Below, in pieces: positions 56,245 through 64,000 of a DNA stretch of 64,000 bases. The stretch spans positions 28,103 to 92,102 of the forward strand of contig NZ_JAAVAU010000004.1 in NCBI RefSeq assembly GCF_014803895.1, in the 5' to 3' direction. The translations under genes and the position numbers were made by a program. Position 1 is the stretch's first letter, and each line of letters starts with the position of its first letter. The notes beneath the pieces are model-generated. The model made no database searches and was not told where the DNA came from. It saw nothing but the letters and a program-made list of their open reading frames with translations. The stretch is from Lactobacillus sp. (GTDB lineage Bacteria; Bacillota; Bacilli; Lactobacillales; Lactobacillaceae).

Positions 56245-56605
56245 AGTTGATCTAAAAGATGCCCAAAATATGAAAGCAATTAAGTTAGTCGTCAAGAAAA
56301 ATGGTTCTGCATTGGCTCGTGAAGTCAAAAAGAACATGAAAGACCAATACACCGGACATTGGGCATGGGAGAAAGGCGTAGGAAAAATTTGGAAAGATCC
56401 ACAGGGACACTTGGAAGGGTCAATTGCTGATAAGTATACCGTTGACGGTTTGACAGCACATGTGGGGTCTTTTAGTCCTAATGTGAAATACTTTGGTTAT
56501 CTGGAGTATGGCACACGCTATATGCATCCACGCCCGACCTTAAGACCAGCTTTCATCAAACAAACGGCTACTTTTCTTAGTGACTTAAAGAAAGTGATGA
56601 AATGA
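56222..56605 (+). CDS. HK97 gp10-like tail completion protein
   Basis: Protein of 127 aa: LKELRVDLKDAQNMKAIKLVVKKNGSALAREVKKNM and EYGTRYMHPRPTLRPAF, the signature of the gp10 family. ATG 56222 lies within the preceding gene's end. Confidence 0.87.
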   Translation: MRGLKELRVDLKDAQNMKAIKLVVKKNGSALAREVKKNMKDQYTGHWAWEKGVGKIWKDPQGHLEGSIADKYTVDGLTAHVGSFSPNVKYFGYLEYGTRYMHPRPTLRPAFIKQTATFLSDLKKVMK

Positions 56606-56997
56606 TTTCACCGAGTTTAGAGTTACGCGATGCTATTTTTAAGCATTGCATGGTACAAGGGTACAGTGTTTGTACTCACTTGCCTTTAAAAAATGAGAAC
56701 GCCCCTTATCCATTTGTGGTTGTTGGAGAACAGCAAACTTCAAACAGACCTTACAAGGTAATGATGGGGGCTACACTTTATCAGACTATTCATGTGTGGG
56801 GGTCTGATAAACAAATAAAGCAAGTTGATGAAATCATGCATGATTTAACACGACTTACTTTTAAAGGAATTAAAACAGCGAACTATAAGTTTGCTGGCAG
56901 AAGTAATTTAGTAGATAACAGAATTTTAGAAGATGACAGCGTAGAAGATACCATTTTAGAGCATGGTATTCTTACTCTGTCATTTTCTTTGCAATAA
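56602..56997 (+). CDS. Tail completion protein (DUF3168-like)
   Basis: Protein of 131 aa: LELRDAIFKHC...PLKNENAPYPFVVVGEQQTSN and YQTIHVWGSDKQIKQVDEIMHDL, as in the tail terminator family. It overlaps the preceding gene by four bases (ATGA). Confidence 0.83.
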   Translation: MISPSLELRDAIFKHCMVQGYSVCTHLPLKNENAPYPFVVVGEQQTSNRPYKVMMGATLYQTIHVWGSDKQIKQVDEIMHDLTRLTFKGIKTANYKFAGRSNLVDNRILEDDSVEDTILEHGILTLSFSLQ

Positions 56998-57029
56998 ATT
57001 AATTATTTTTTAGAAAGGAAAAAATAGTT

Positions 57030-57593
57030 ATGGCAAAATTACCAGAAGCAGTCCAAGGAATTAATTGGATTACTTACTTTCGAATTTTAGAAAACGACAG
57101 CACAGAAGACGCTCACTTAATTCCTTGGGAAGATAGTGGCGAATTTAACAGAAGTCGTGATAGCGATACCAAAACAACAAAATCTGGTTCCATTACCACA
57201 GGGGGTGGAATGGAAACAGAGCTTAATTTTGAATGTGCTGACACTGTCAGTCCTTTAACAGCAGATTTAGACCGTGCAATTAATAAAAACCTCCCTGTGG
57301 AAGTTTGGAGAATTAACCACCAAATCAAAAACGAAAGCGGAGAATATTTAGGCTACTACACTCAAGGCGTGGTTAGTGAAAATAATTTGAGCGCTGATAC
57401 TGACGATGTGGCTACTCGATCAATTACTATCACTGGTAAAGGAACCCCACAAAAGGGATGGCTTGCTTTGAGTGATGATAAAGAAGCCGAAATCGATTAT
57501 GTATTCCGTGGAGTTAAAAAACTTACCGAAGACGACCAAACAGGCGAGGGAACAGCTTTTAATGAAAACACCGATAGAGAGTTGAGTTTTTAA
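57030..57593 (+). CDS. Major tail (tube) protein
   Basis: Protein of 187 aa of the phage tail tube type (phi13 family): GINWITYFRILEN...STTKSGSITTGGG-like region, LSADTDDVATRSITITGKGTPQKGW. AGAAAGGA precedes ATG 57030. Confidence 0.88.
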   Translation: MAKLPEAVQGINWITYFRILENDSTEDAHLIPWEDSGEFNRSRDSDTKTTKSGSITTGGGMETELNFECADTVSPLTADLDRAINKNLPVEVWRINHQIKNESGEYLGYYTQGVVSENNLSADTDDVATRSITITGKGTPQKGWLALSDDKEAEIDYVFRGVKKLTEDDQTGEGTAFNENTDRELSF

Positions 57594-57856
57594 TATGTAA
57601 GGTATGTATACTGCATGTAAAGTTTATGCAAGGTTTAGCGAACCACCTAAACCCGTTGGAGCAGTAAGGCTTAAGCTTTCTCTTATGTATACTATGTATT
57701 CTTTTTTAAATAAATAAATAAATATATATATAAAGAATAGGTTCTTGGGTATCCTACATACGCTACATACGTTACATAACCTTAGAGCCACAAGGTTTTT
57801 TACCATTTAAAAACGTTACATAAAGGTTACATGACCTTACACAAAATATACATCAT
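57594..57856. repeat. Phased inverted-arm element 3 (between tail genes)
   Basis: Left outer sites ATGTA/ATGCA at 57595, 57604, 57615, 57626; left inner ATGTAT at 57685 and 57694. AT-rich core with TATATATATA near 57722. Right inner TACAT at 57755, 57764, 57773; right outer TACAT/TACAC at 57817, 57828, 57838, 57849. Spacing is 9-11 bp and the layout is nearly symmetric about 57724. No ORF is supported in this 296-bp gap, which is unusually large for a tail operon. Confidence 0.72.
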
Positions 57857-57889
57857 ATGTGATATTTTTCTATATTTTAGGAGGTAACT

Positions 57890-58240
57890 ATGCAAATTAC
57901 TGTCGATAATACCAAAGTGGATTTACATTTTGGTGTTCGTTTTGTCAGAGAGCTAGATAAAATCGCAGGGATTAGAGCGCAAGCTGGTGGCCAAACCATT
58001 AGCTTAGGTTTTGGTTTAATTAAAACAATTCCTGCACTTAAAGCTTATGATGCGTCAGCTTTAAGTATGGTGCTTTATGCTGCAAGTTATGAAGCAAAAA
58101 AGCGCCCTAGCTTAGAAAATTGCGATTCTTACTTAGAAAGCTTAGATATTAATACGCTAGAAAAACTTTTCTCAGCTGTGGAAGAAGAACTTGAAAAATC
58201 CACAGTGGTGCAACTTTCAGTAAAAAACGCCACGGCCTAG
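57890..58240 (+). CDS. Tail assembly chaperone, short form
   Basis: Protein of 116 aa (gpG-like): VDLHFGVRFVRELDKIAG, ending AVEEELEKSTVVQLSVKNATA. It assists tape measure folding and tail-tube assembly. TAGGAGG precedes ATG 57890. A slippery sequence near its end produces a longer fusion. Confidence 0.87.
   Translation: MQITVDNTKVDLHFGVRFVRELDKIAGIRAQAGGQTISLGFGLIKTIPALKAYDASALSMVLYAASYEAKKRPSLENCDSYLESLDINTLEKLFSAVEEELEKSTVVQLSVKNATA
58222..58228 (+). promoter_or_regulatory. Slippery site for -1 ribosomal frameshift
   Basis: A-AAA-AAC in the reading frame (GTA AAA AAC), a canonical X-XXY-YYZ heptamer, 9 nt before the stop of the short chaperone. Confidence 0.85.
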
Positions 58241-58635
58241 ATAAGCCAGAACCAAGTAAAGTAGCATATCGAACTATTTTACTTAACGCTTTAGCTTATT
58301 TGGGCTTTCATGACATAAAAGATATTGAGCGCATGACGCTTAAAGAATACTACTTAAGGCTTGAAGCATATCAATTAAAGCAAGTCAAGGATCAAGAAAT
58401 GCTAGCTCTGGGGGCGTGGTTTAATCAAGGCGTGCAGGCAACTACTGGTAGCAGTAAGAACCCTAAGCCTAAATATACGACTTTTAAGGATTTCTTTGAT
58501 ACACAAGAAGCTATCGACAGTGTGCGATCTAACTTTGAGCAAGAATTTACCTCCAAAACTAAGACTAAGCAAAGCAAAGCATGGCTATATGCACAGCGTG
58601 AAGCAGAATTTAGAAAAATGAGAGAGAGGAGGTAA
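58228..58635 (+). CDS. Tail assembly chaperone, frameshift (T) part
   Basis: After a -1 slip at 58222-58228 reading continues RHGLDKPEPSKVAYRTILLNALAYLGFHDIKDIERMTLKEYYLR to 58635, giving a G-T fusion of about 248 aa from 57890. The part from TTG 58300 has no RBS and should not be read as a separate gene. Confidence 0.85.
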   Translation, partial: RHGLDKPEPSKVAYRTILLNALAYLGFHDIKDIERMTLKEYYLRLEAYQLKQVKDQEMLALGAWFNQGVQATTGSSKNPKPKYTTFKDFFDTQEAIDSVRSNFEQEFTSKTKTKQSKAWLYAQREAEFRKMRERR

Positions 58636-58638
58636 ATC

Positions 58639-61428
58639 ATGGCAGAACAATACAGTGTGGAAGCTATCCTTAGTGCTGTTGACCAAAGTTTCTCTAAGAC
58701 GATGAATAGCGCCATGCAGTCAATGGCTGATATGACTAACAGCGCAAATTCAGCGTCTTCTAAGGTAGGTCAATCGTCTTCTGGCATTGTTGGCAGCGTT
58801 AAAAGCATGGCTAGTGCCTTTGGACTAGTGCAAGTGGCAGGTAAAGCCTTTGATGTTATAAAAAGCAGTGTAGGAGATGCGGTTAAACGTATTGATACGC
58901 TTAATAATTCTACTCGGGCGTTTTCTAATATGGGCTTTGCAACCAATCAAACTAAGTCTGCAATGAACGGGCTACAAAAATCTATCCAAGGACTTCCAAC
59001 AGCCTTAGATGATGCAGTAAGTGGCGTGCAGATTATGGCGGCTTCTACTCAAGATTTAGGAAAAAGCCAAAAAGTATGGAGTGCTTTGAATGACGCTATC
59101 TTAGGCTTTGGTGGGTCGACTGCTGATGTGAATAATGCTACGATTCAGCTTTCGCAAGCCTTTGCTAATGGTAAAGTCGACGGTCAAACTTGGATTTCCA
59201 TGATGAACTCCGGAATGGGGCCAGCACTTAATGCGATTGCTAAACAAATGAAGATGACCACAGGGGAACTTCAAGACGGGTTATCCTCTGGAGAAATTAG
59301 CGTTGAGGACTTTCAAGATGCTTTAATTAATCTTGATAAAAATGGCGGTGGAGGTCTTAAAAGCTTGCAAAAAATAGCTCAAGATTCCACAGCTGGTTTT
59401 GGAACGAGCATGCAGAATGCAAAAACCGCTGTTGTTCGTGGGGTTGCTTCCATGATTGAAGCGCTGAACAAATTTGTTCAAGATGTAACTGGCTTGTCGA
59501 TAGCTGAAATGATTTCGGCTATGGGGTCGAAAGCAGAGCAAGCATTAAAAGGTTTAGGTGGTGTTTTACAAGCAATTACACCCACTGTAAGAACAGCCTT
59601 TGAAGGTATAACTGGTGCTGTAAATAGTGCTATGCCGACACTACAAAAAATACTTGATTTTGCTATGAAGTTAGCAGCTAATAAAGGTTTCCAAAGCTTT
59701 GCAATTGGAGTTTTAGCTTTCATTGCAGCATTCAAAGGCCTAAGTGTGGTATCAGGTGCAATCACTGATGTAACAAGCGCAATCAGTACTTTAAAAACGG
59801 CAGGCGGAAACATTAATACTATTTTTAGCGGTCTGCAAAAGATACCTGTTGTGGGTAATGCTGTAGCTAAGGCTTTCAGTGCGATTAATGCGGTCCTTAG
59901 TATGAACCCTTGGCTTTTATTAGCAGTAGCGATTGCAGCAGTAGTTGCTGGACTTGTTTATTTCTTTACTCAAACTGAAACAGGACGCAAGATGTGGAGC
60001 GACTTTGTCAGCTTCTTAATCAGTGCTTGGAACAGTATTAAAGAAACGGCAGGGGCTGTCTGGAATGGCATTGTTCAAGTAGTTACTACCTGTGTAGATG
60101 CGGTAAAAAGTGCATGGAATGGTATTGTTGAGTTCTTCGTTAACTTATGGAGTGGCATTGTTGAAACTGCTAGCGGTATTTGGAATAGTTTTCTAGCACA
60201 AATGGCACCTATCATTGAAGGGGTGCAGAACGTTTGGAATGAACTTGTTGAATTCTTTACCGTGCTATGGAATGCCATCGTTCAAATTGCCCAAACCGTA
60301 TGGCAAGGACTGGTCGCATTCTTCTCACCAATAATTGAAGGTATACAAACTGTATGGCAAGGATTAGTTGAATTCTTTACCGTGCTATGGACAACAATTA
60401 TAGAAGTCACAACCACTCTATGGCAGGGCTTTGTCGGCTTCTTCAGTGGTATTTGGAACGCTATAGTTACAGTGGTTCAAACCGTTTGGACAGTTATTAG
60501 TACTGTTATCAGCACGTATTGGCAGATGATTCAGACTTACATACAAACGGGGATGCAAATCCTAGGCACTATTTTTAGTGCAGGTTGGAATGCGTTAAAA
60601 ACGATTGTAAGCACCGTTTGGAATGCAATTAAAACTGTAATTAGTACGGTTTTAAACGTAATTGCAGGAATTATTAAGACCGTTACAGCTGTAATTAAAG
60701 GCGACTGGTCAGGTGCTTGGAATGCAATTAAAGGTATCGTTTCCACTGTGTGGAATGGAATTAAGAGCATTATTTCAACAGTATTTAATGCGATTAAAAA
60801 CATTATTACCACAATTATGGACGCTTTAAAGAATATCTTTAAAACTGGTTGGGAAACTGCTAAAAGTATCTTCCAAGGCGGAGCTGATGCAATTAAGAGC
60901 ATCTTGAGCAAGGTTAACTTGTTTGATATTGGTAAAAACATCATTCAAGGACTTATCAACGGGATCCAGTCGATGTTTGGCGCTATTGGTAATGTAGTAG
61001 GTCAGATTGGTAGCAAGATTAAAGATGGAATTGGAAGTTTCTTCCAAATTCACTCTCCTTCACGAGTAATGCGTAATGACATCGGTAAGTACATTCCTGA
61101 AGGTTTGGCGCTTGGTATGTTAAGTCAATTAGGAGCTGTCGAAGATGCTACTAAACAGCTTGAAAGAGCGGCAATGCTTAGTGTATCTGGTACTGATTTA
61201 CAGGACGAGTTCAACAAATTAACTAATGTAGACATAGGGACATCCCTTGCTACTTCAATCGACTTACAAGATAGCCAACTAGCACTGCAAACTAATGCAC
61301 TACTAAGAGAAATAGCGGGTAAATCCACAACTATGATTCTTGATGATGGAACTTTAGTAGGTAAGACTGCACCGCAATATAATAATACGTTTGGAAGTCA
61401 GGTAGAACTTGAAGAGAGGTGGGGCTAA
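58639..61428 (+). CDS. Tail tape measure protein
   Basis: Protein of 929 aa. The N-terminal half is helical with the tape-measure domain (VKRIDTLNNSTRAFSNMGF, GQTWISMMNSGMG). The middle holds long imperfect repeats with Trp/Phe at regular steps (VWNGIV, LWQGFV, VWNAIK types, ~residues 470-740). The C-terminus is IHSPSRVMRNDIGKYIPEGLALGM. It sets tail length and has several hydrophobic stretches. AGGAGG before ATG 58639. Confidence 0.95.
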   Translation: MAEQYSVEAILSAVDQSFSKTMNSAMQSMADMTNSANSASSKVGQSSSGIVGSVKSMASAFGLVQVAGKAFDVIKSSVGDAVKRIDTLNNSTRAFSNMGFATNQTKSAMNGLQKSIQGLPTALDDAVSGVQIMAASTQDLGKSQKVWSALNDAILGFGGSTADVNNATIQLSQAFANGKVDGQTWISMMNSGMGPALNAIAKQMKMTTGELQDGLSSGEISVEDFQDALINLDKNGGGGLKSLQKIAQDSTAGFGTSMQNAKTAVVRGVASMIEALNKFVQDVTGLSIAEMISAMGSKAEQALKGLGGVLQAITPTVRTAFEGITGAVNSAMPTLQKILDFAMKLAANKGFQSFAIGVLAFIAAFKGLSVVSGAITDVTSAISTLKTAGGNINTIFSGLQKIPVVGNAVAKAFSAINAVLSMNPWLLLAVAIAAVVAGLVYFFTQTETGRKMWSDFVSFLISAWNSIKETAGAVWNGIVQVVTTCVDAVKSAWNGIVEFFVNLWSGIVETASGIWNSFLAQMAPIIEGVQNVWNELVEFFTVLWNAIVQIAQTVWQGLVAFFSPIIEGIQTVWQGLVEFFTVLWTTIIEVTTTLWQGFVGFFSGIWNAIVTVVQTVWTVISTVISTYWQMIQTYIQTGMQILGTIFSAGWNALKTIVSTVWNAIKTVISTVLNVIAGIIKTVTAVIKGDWSGAWNAIKGIVSTVWNGIKSIISTVFNAIKNIITTIMDALKNIFKTGWETAKSIFQGGADAIKSILSKVNLFDIGKNIIQGLINGIQSMFGAIGNVVGQIGSKIKDGIGSFFQIHSPSRVMRNDIGKYIPEGLALGMLSQLGAVEDATKQLERAAMLSVSGTDLQDEFNKLTNVDIGTSLATSIDLQDSQLALQTNALLREIAGKSTTMILDDGTLVGKTAPQYNNTFGSQVELEERWG

Positions 61429-62216
61429 TGACTAGAAATGTTTTTTCACTCTTTAAAAGGCAATTTTCGCCCGATTACAGCTTTAAAAATCTTACTAAGG
61501 GTAATTACACTCACTCACTATTAAATAGCACAGAGGGCATTAAATTTGACCAATTCGACAGCATAGCGAGTGGTTGGTGGCTTGAAAGTCGTGAAGCACC
61601 TACTCCCCAAGAAAAGGAAATTACGGTCGATATTCCGTATAGTCAAGGCTTGCAAGACTTTTCAATACTTAATGAACAACGCTTTTTTAGTAATCGAGAA
61701 TTAAAATATAAGCTTGTTCTTTCAGATGGGGACTACAATTACCGCAAGGCTAAAGAAAATGAGGCTAAGCGTGCTTTGATGTATGCAGGTTTTAAGACAC
61801 TTTATGACACCCACAACCCCGGTTTTGTCTGGCGTGCTAAATGTAGTGAAGTTGAAGCTGATGATGATGAAAAAGATGAAACAATTACTTTAAATGTAAA
61901 ATTTACAGCTTATCCTTTCGCAATTCAGCGTAATTATGAAGGCAGTGACATTTGGGACGACATTAATTTTGATACTTGGGAATGGCAAGAAGTAAAACTT
62001 TCAACCGGTATTAACGAGATCAACAATTGGGGTAGTCGGCCTGTGTGGGTTAGCTTTGATTGCAGTAGTGATTTTGATATTACTATTGACGACCAAAAAG
62101 TTAAAGCAACACCGGGCGGTAAAGAAAAACTTCTACTCCCTGTGGGTTTAAGCTTAGTACAAGCTAGCGGAAGTGGAACCATAAAGCTTAAGTTCAAGTG
62201 TGAGGTAATGCTTTAA
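61428..62216 (+). CDS. Distal tail protein (Dit)
   Basis: Protein of 262 aa of the phage tail component family: YKFKNLTKGNYTHSLL-like start and SGWWLESREAPTPQEKEITVDIPYSQGLQDFS. It forms the hub at the tail tip that binds Tal. ATG 61428 overlaps the tape measure stop (TAATG). It also overlaps the tal start. Confidence 0.87.
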   Translation: MTRNVFSLFKRQFSPDYSFKNLTKGNYTHSLLNSTEGIKFDQFDSIASGWWLESREAPTPQEKEITVDIPYSQGLQDFSILNEQRFFSNRELKYKLVLSDGDYNYRKAKENEAKRALMYAGFKTLYDTHNPGFVWRAKCSEVEADDDEKDETITLNVKFTAYPFAIQRNYEGSDIWDDINFDTWEWQEVKLSTGINEINNWGSRPVWVSFDCSSDFDITIDDQKVKATPGGKEKLLLPVGLSLVQASGSGTIKLKFKCEVML

Positions 62217-64000
62217 TGTATAGAATTTTAGGTTATGAAGATCCTGCAAAAAAAGAAAATTTTATAGTCTTTGATAATTCGGTTGATTGCTATGTAAATA
62301 GTGCAAAGCTAAAACTTAAAGCTGATGATGTTGACGACTTAGAACTAACCGTAGGAGAGGGCAACCCCCTTTTTAATTCGGTTCAGCCTTTCAGAACACA
62401 TGTGGAAGTATATGAAGATGATACTTTAATTTTTAGAGGGCGAGCGCTTAAGCCCGTCCGGTCAATGGATACCAAAGGGCTTTTTACACGAGAATACATT
62501 TTTGAAAGTATTGACAGTTATTTAATTGATAGTATTCAACGCTTTAATATCGCGGTCGGAATTAAAGTTAAAGACTACTTGCAGTATTTACTTGATGTGC
62601 ATAATAAACAGGTTGACAGCTACAAAAAAATTACTTTAAAAACATGTGATGTTGACGATAAAACCGGTGATGAGTACCGTCAAATTGACTATCCAACCAC
62701 AAGAGAAGCGATTAATTCACAACTTCTTGAAGTAAGTGGTGGTCATATAGCGATTAATTATAGTGATAAAGGAATCACTTTAAATTACACTAAAAAAATT
62801 GGTAAAGAACACGATAACTCACCAATCCAGTTAACTTCGAATTTAAGAAGCGTTAAATATACTGTTGACCCCACGAATTTGGTTACTCGACTGATACCAC
62901 TAGGTCAATCTCAAAAATCGGAGAAAATAGCCTTAGGGGATGACCAAACTAGCACTACGGAAATTGAAAAAATCGAAACAACAGGTGCTACTAAGGCAAT
63001 TAATGGAGATTGGGGACCCGCTATCAAGCATGCAGCACAACTAATGAATGTAACTCTGCAAGGTAACGACTTGCAGAACATAAAAAATATGATTCAGGGT
63101 GAATCTGGTGGTAGTGAGACAGTAGTTAATAACTGGGACGACAACGCAAAAAAAGGGATTCCTAGTGCAGGACTATTACAATTTATTGAACCAACTTTCA
63201 GGACCTATCAGTGCTCACCTTATACCACATGGAAGCGAGGCTTTGACCAACTCATAGCACTTTTTAATATTTCCACATGGCGTAGTGAAGTACAAAGCTG
63301 GCAAATATACCGTGCGTGGTCCCCTAATGGAGCCAGACGTTATAGTAGCGTTCCTAATACTTCTACTAAAACTCAAGCAATTAACAAGACCTCTAACCCT
63401 TGGGGGTGGCCTTTTCCTAGTGTGGGAGAAGGAAAGTTTACCGGAGGGCAACTCTTTGGAGTTCATGCAGGTGGAGAGTTTAGAACTAACGGCTTTCATA
63501 ATGGGCTAGACTTTGGAAATGTTGACCACCCGGGGAGTAGTATTCACGCAATTCACGGAGGAACCGTTACACGGATAGCATGGGCTAATGGGCTTAAATG
63601 GTATGTACTTTTTCACTCGTCAGATGGCTACAATATCGTCTATCAAGAAGCTTTTTCTAGTAAAAGTAATATTACAGTTAAAGTTGGGCAAACGGTTAAA
63701 ACAGGGGCTGTAATTGGTACTAGAACAACTGACCACCTCCATGTGGGTGTGACTAAAGCAGGCTTTGACCAAGCACTATCTAAGTCCTTTATAAATGACG
63801 GAACGTGGCTAGACCCTCAAAAACTAATAAAAGAGGGTGGTAGTGCTGATGATAAGAACTCCAAGAAGACTGAAACCTCTTACAGCGTTTCAGGTGACAG
63901 TAAAATGCCACGCTATGATATATCAAGTGTAAACGGTGGTAAAGATTACATCGACATTCCCGAACTTCAAAAAGAATTTGGTATCATTGAAAAAACTAAA
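62216..64000 (+). CDS. Tail-associated lysin (Tal) with SLT and M23 domains, 3' end missing
   Basis: Open from ATG 62216 to the window edge (595 codons seen). Residues 1-~260 form the Tal/gp18-like tail-tip base (MYRILGYEDPAKKENFIVFD). An SLT transglycosylase-like domain follows: catalytic Glu296 in IQGESGG, then NNWDDNAKKGIPSAGLLQF. An M23 metallopeptidase domain comes next: His428-x3-Asp432 in HNGLDFG and His507-Leu-His509 in HLHVGV. Both would open peptidoglycan during infection. The protein continues outside the window, perhaps into a receptor-binding part. Confidence 0.9.
   Translation, partial: MYRILGYEDPAKKENFIVFDNSVDCYVNSAKLKLKADDVDDLELTVGEGNPLFNSVQPFRTHVEVYEDDTLIFRGRALKPVRSMDTKGLFTREYIFESIDSYLIDSIQRFNIAVGIKVKDYLQYLLDVHNKQVDSYKKITLKTCDVDDKTGDEYRQIDYPTTREAINSQLLEVSGGHIAINYSDKGITLNYTKKIGKEHDNSPIQLTSNLRSVKYTVDPTNLVTRLIPLGQSQKSEKIALGDDQTSTTEIEKIETTGATKAINGDWGPAIKHAAQLMNVTLQGNDLQNIKNMIQGESGGSETVVNNWDDNAKKGIPSAGLLQFIEPTFRTYQCSPYTTWKRGFDQLIALFNISTWRSEVQSWQIYRAWSPNGARRYSSVPNTSTKTQAINKTSNPWGWPFPSVGEGKFTGGQLFGVHAGGEFRTNGFHNGLDFGNVDHPGSSIHAIHGGTVTRIAWANGLKWYVLFHSSDGYNIVYQEAFSSKSNITVKVGQTVKTGAVIGTRTTDHLHVGVTKAGFDQALSKSFINDGTWLDPQKLIKEGGSADDKNSKKTETSYSVSGDSKMPRYDISSVNGGKDYIDIPELQKEFGIIEKTK

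Noticed and set aside
58300..58635. Independent gene starting with TTG at 58300
   Set aside because: No RBS; the frame is entered by the -1 slip at A-AAA-AAC, so it is the T part of the chaperone.
60050..60800. Repeats in the tape measure gene as a mobile or regulatory repeat
   Set aside because: They keep the reading frame and a Trp/Phe period at protein level, as usual for tape measure proteins.
60537..60944. Long minus-strand ORF in the tape measure gene
   Set aside because: It mirrors the repeated hydrophobic codons of the tape measure gene; no RBS and no family pattern.
63215..63509. ORFs on both strands near the right edge
   Set aside because: They lie inside the open Tal frame, which shows clear SLT and M23 motifs.

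Overview
The window comes from a low-GC Lactobacillus chromosome. The pepT, glyQS-dnaG-rpoD, phoH-ybeY-era-recO and hisS-aspS gene blocks, T-box leaders, a bile salt hydrolase and a SEC10/CAP surface protein fit the L. gasseri/johnsonii group; the species call is inference. Bases 1-35323 are host chromosome. From about 35359 to the right edge the window holds the left ~28.6 kb of an integrated cos/pac-type siphovirus prophage whose right end lies outside.

Host part: an ABC-F ATPase and bile salt hydrolase; a methionine T-box in front of a metQNP uptake operon; a surface CAP protein; a soluble fumarate-reductase-like flavoprotein overlapping an LDH/MDH-fold dehydrogenase that carries Arg at the malate-specificity position; a ThrE-type exporter; a translation and stringent-response cluster (prmA, rel, dtd, T-box-hisS-aspS); an aminotransferase; a YitT protein; a DUF299 regulator; rpsU-yqeY; phoH-ybeY-era-recO; T-box-glyQS-dnaG-rpoD; and trmK-nif3-pepT.

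Prophage part: leftward lysogeny genes (int, DUF4352-like lipoprotein, ImmA-type protease, CI-like repressor) diverge from cro and an antirepressor split by an in-frame TAA. A rightward early block follows: many small unknown genes, a Sak4-like ATPase, an SF2 helicase, a DUF669 protein, a primase-helicase, an RHH-like protein, an XRE-zinc-ribbon protein and a VRR-NUC nuclease. ArpU-type late control leads to terS-terL-portal-MuF-scaffold-capsid-connectors-tail tube-chaperone (with -1 frameshift)-tape measure-Dit-Tal; Tal carries both SLT and M23 domains and runs off the window.

Most unusual: (1) three non-coding elements of about 260-320 bp at 36605, 46291 and 57594. Each has an AT-rich core flanked by arms of short motifs spaced 9-12 bp apart, in inverted orientation left and right (TGTGA/GTGA against TCACA, or ATGTAA against TTACAT). 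An RHH-like DNA-binding protein is encoded directly beside the middle one. (2) A putative short leader RNA before terS that contains a 12-bp stem with a canonical tRNA T-loop, then an intrinsic terminator. (3) A MuF protein with a toxin-like DUF3626-type C-terminus, followed by a candidate immunity gene, a frameshifted yjcQ and a terminator. (4) A nonsense-split antirepressor.
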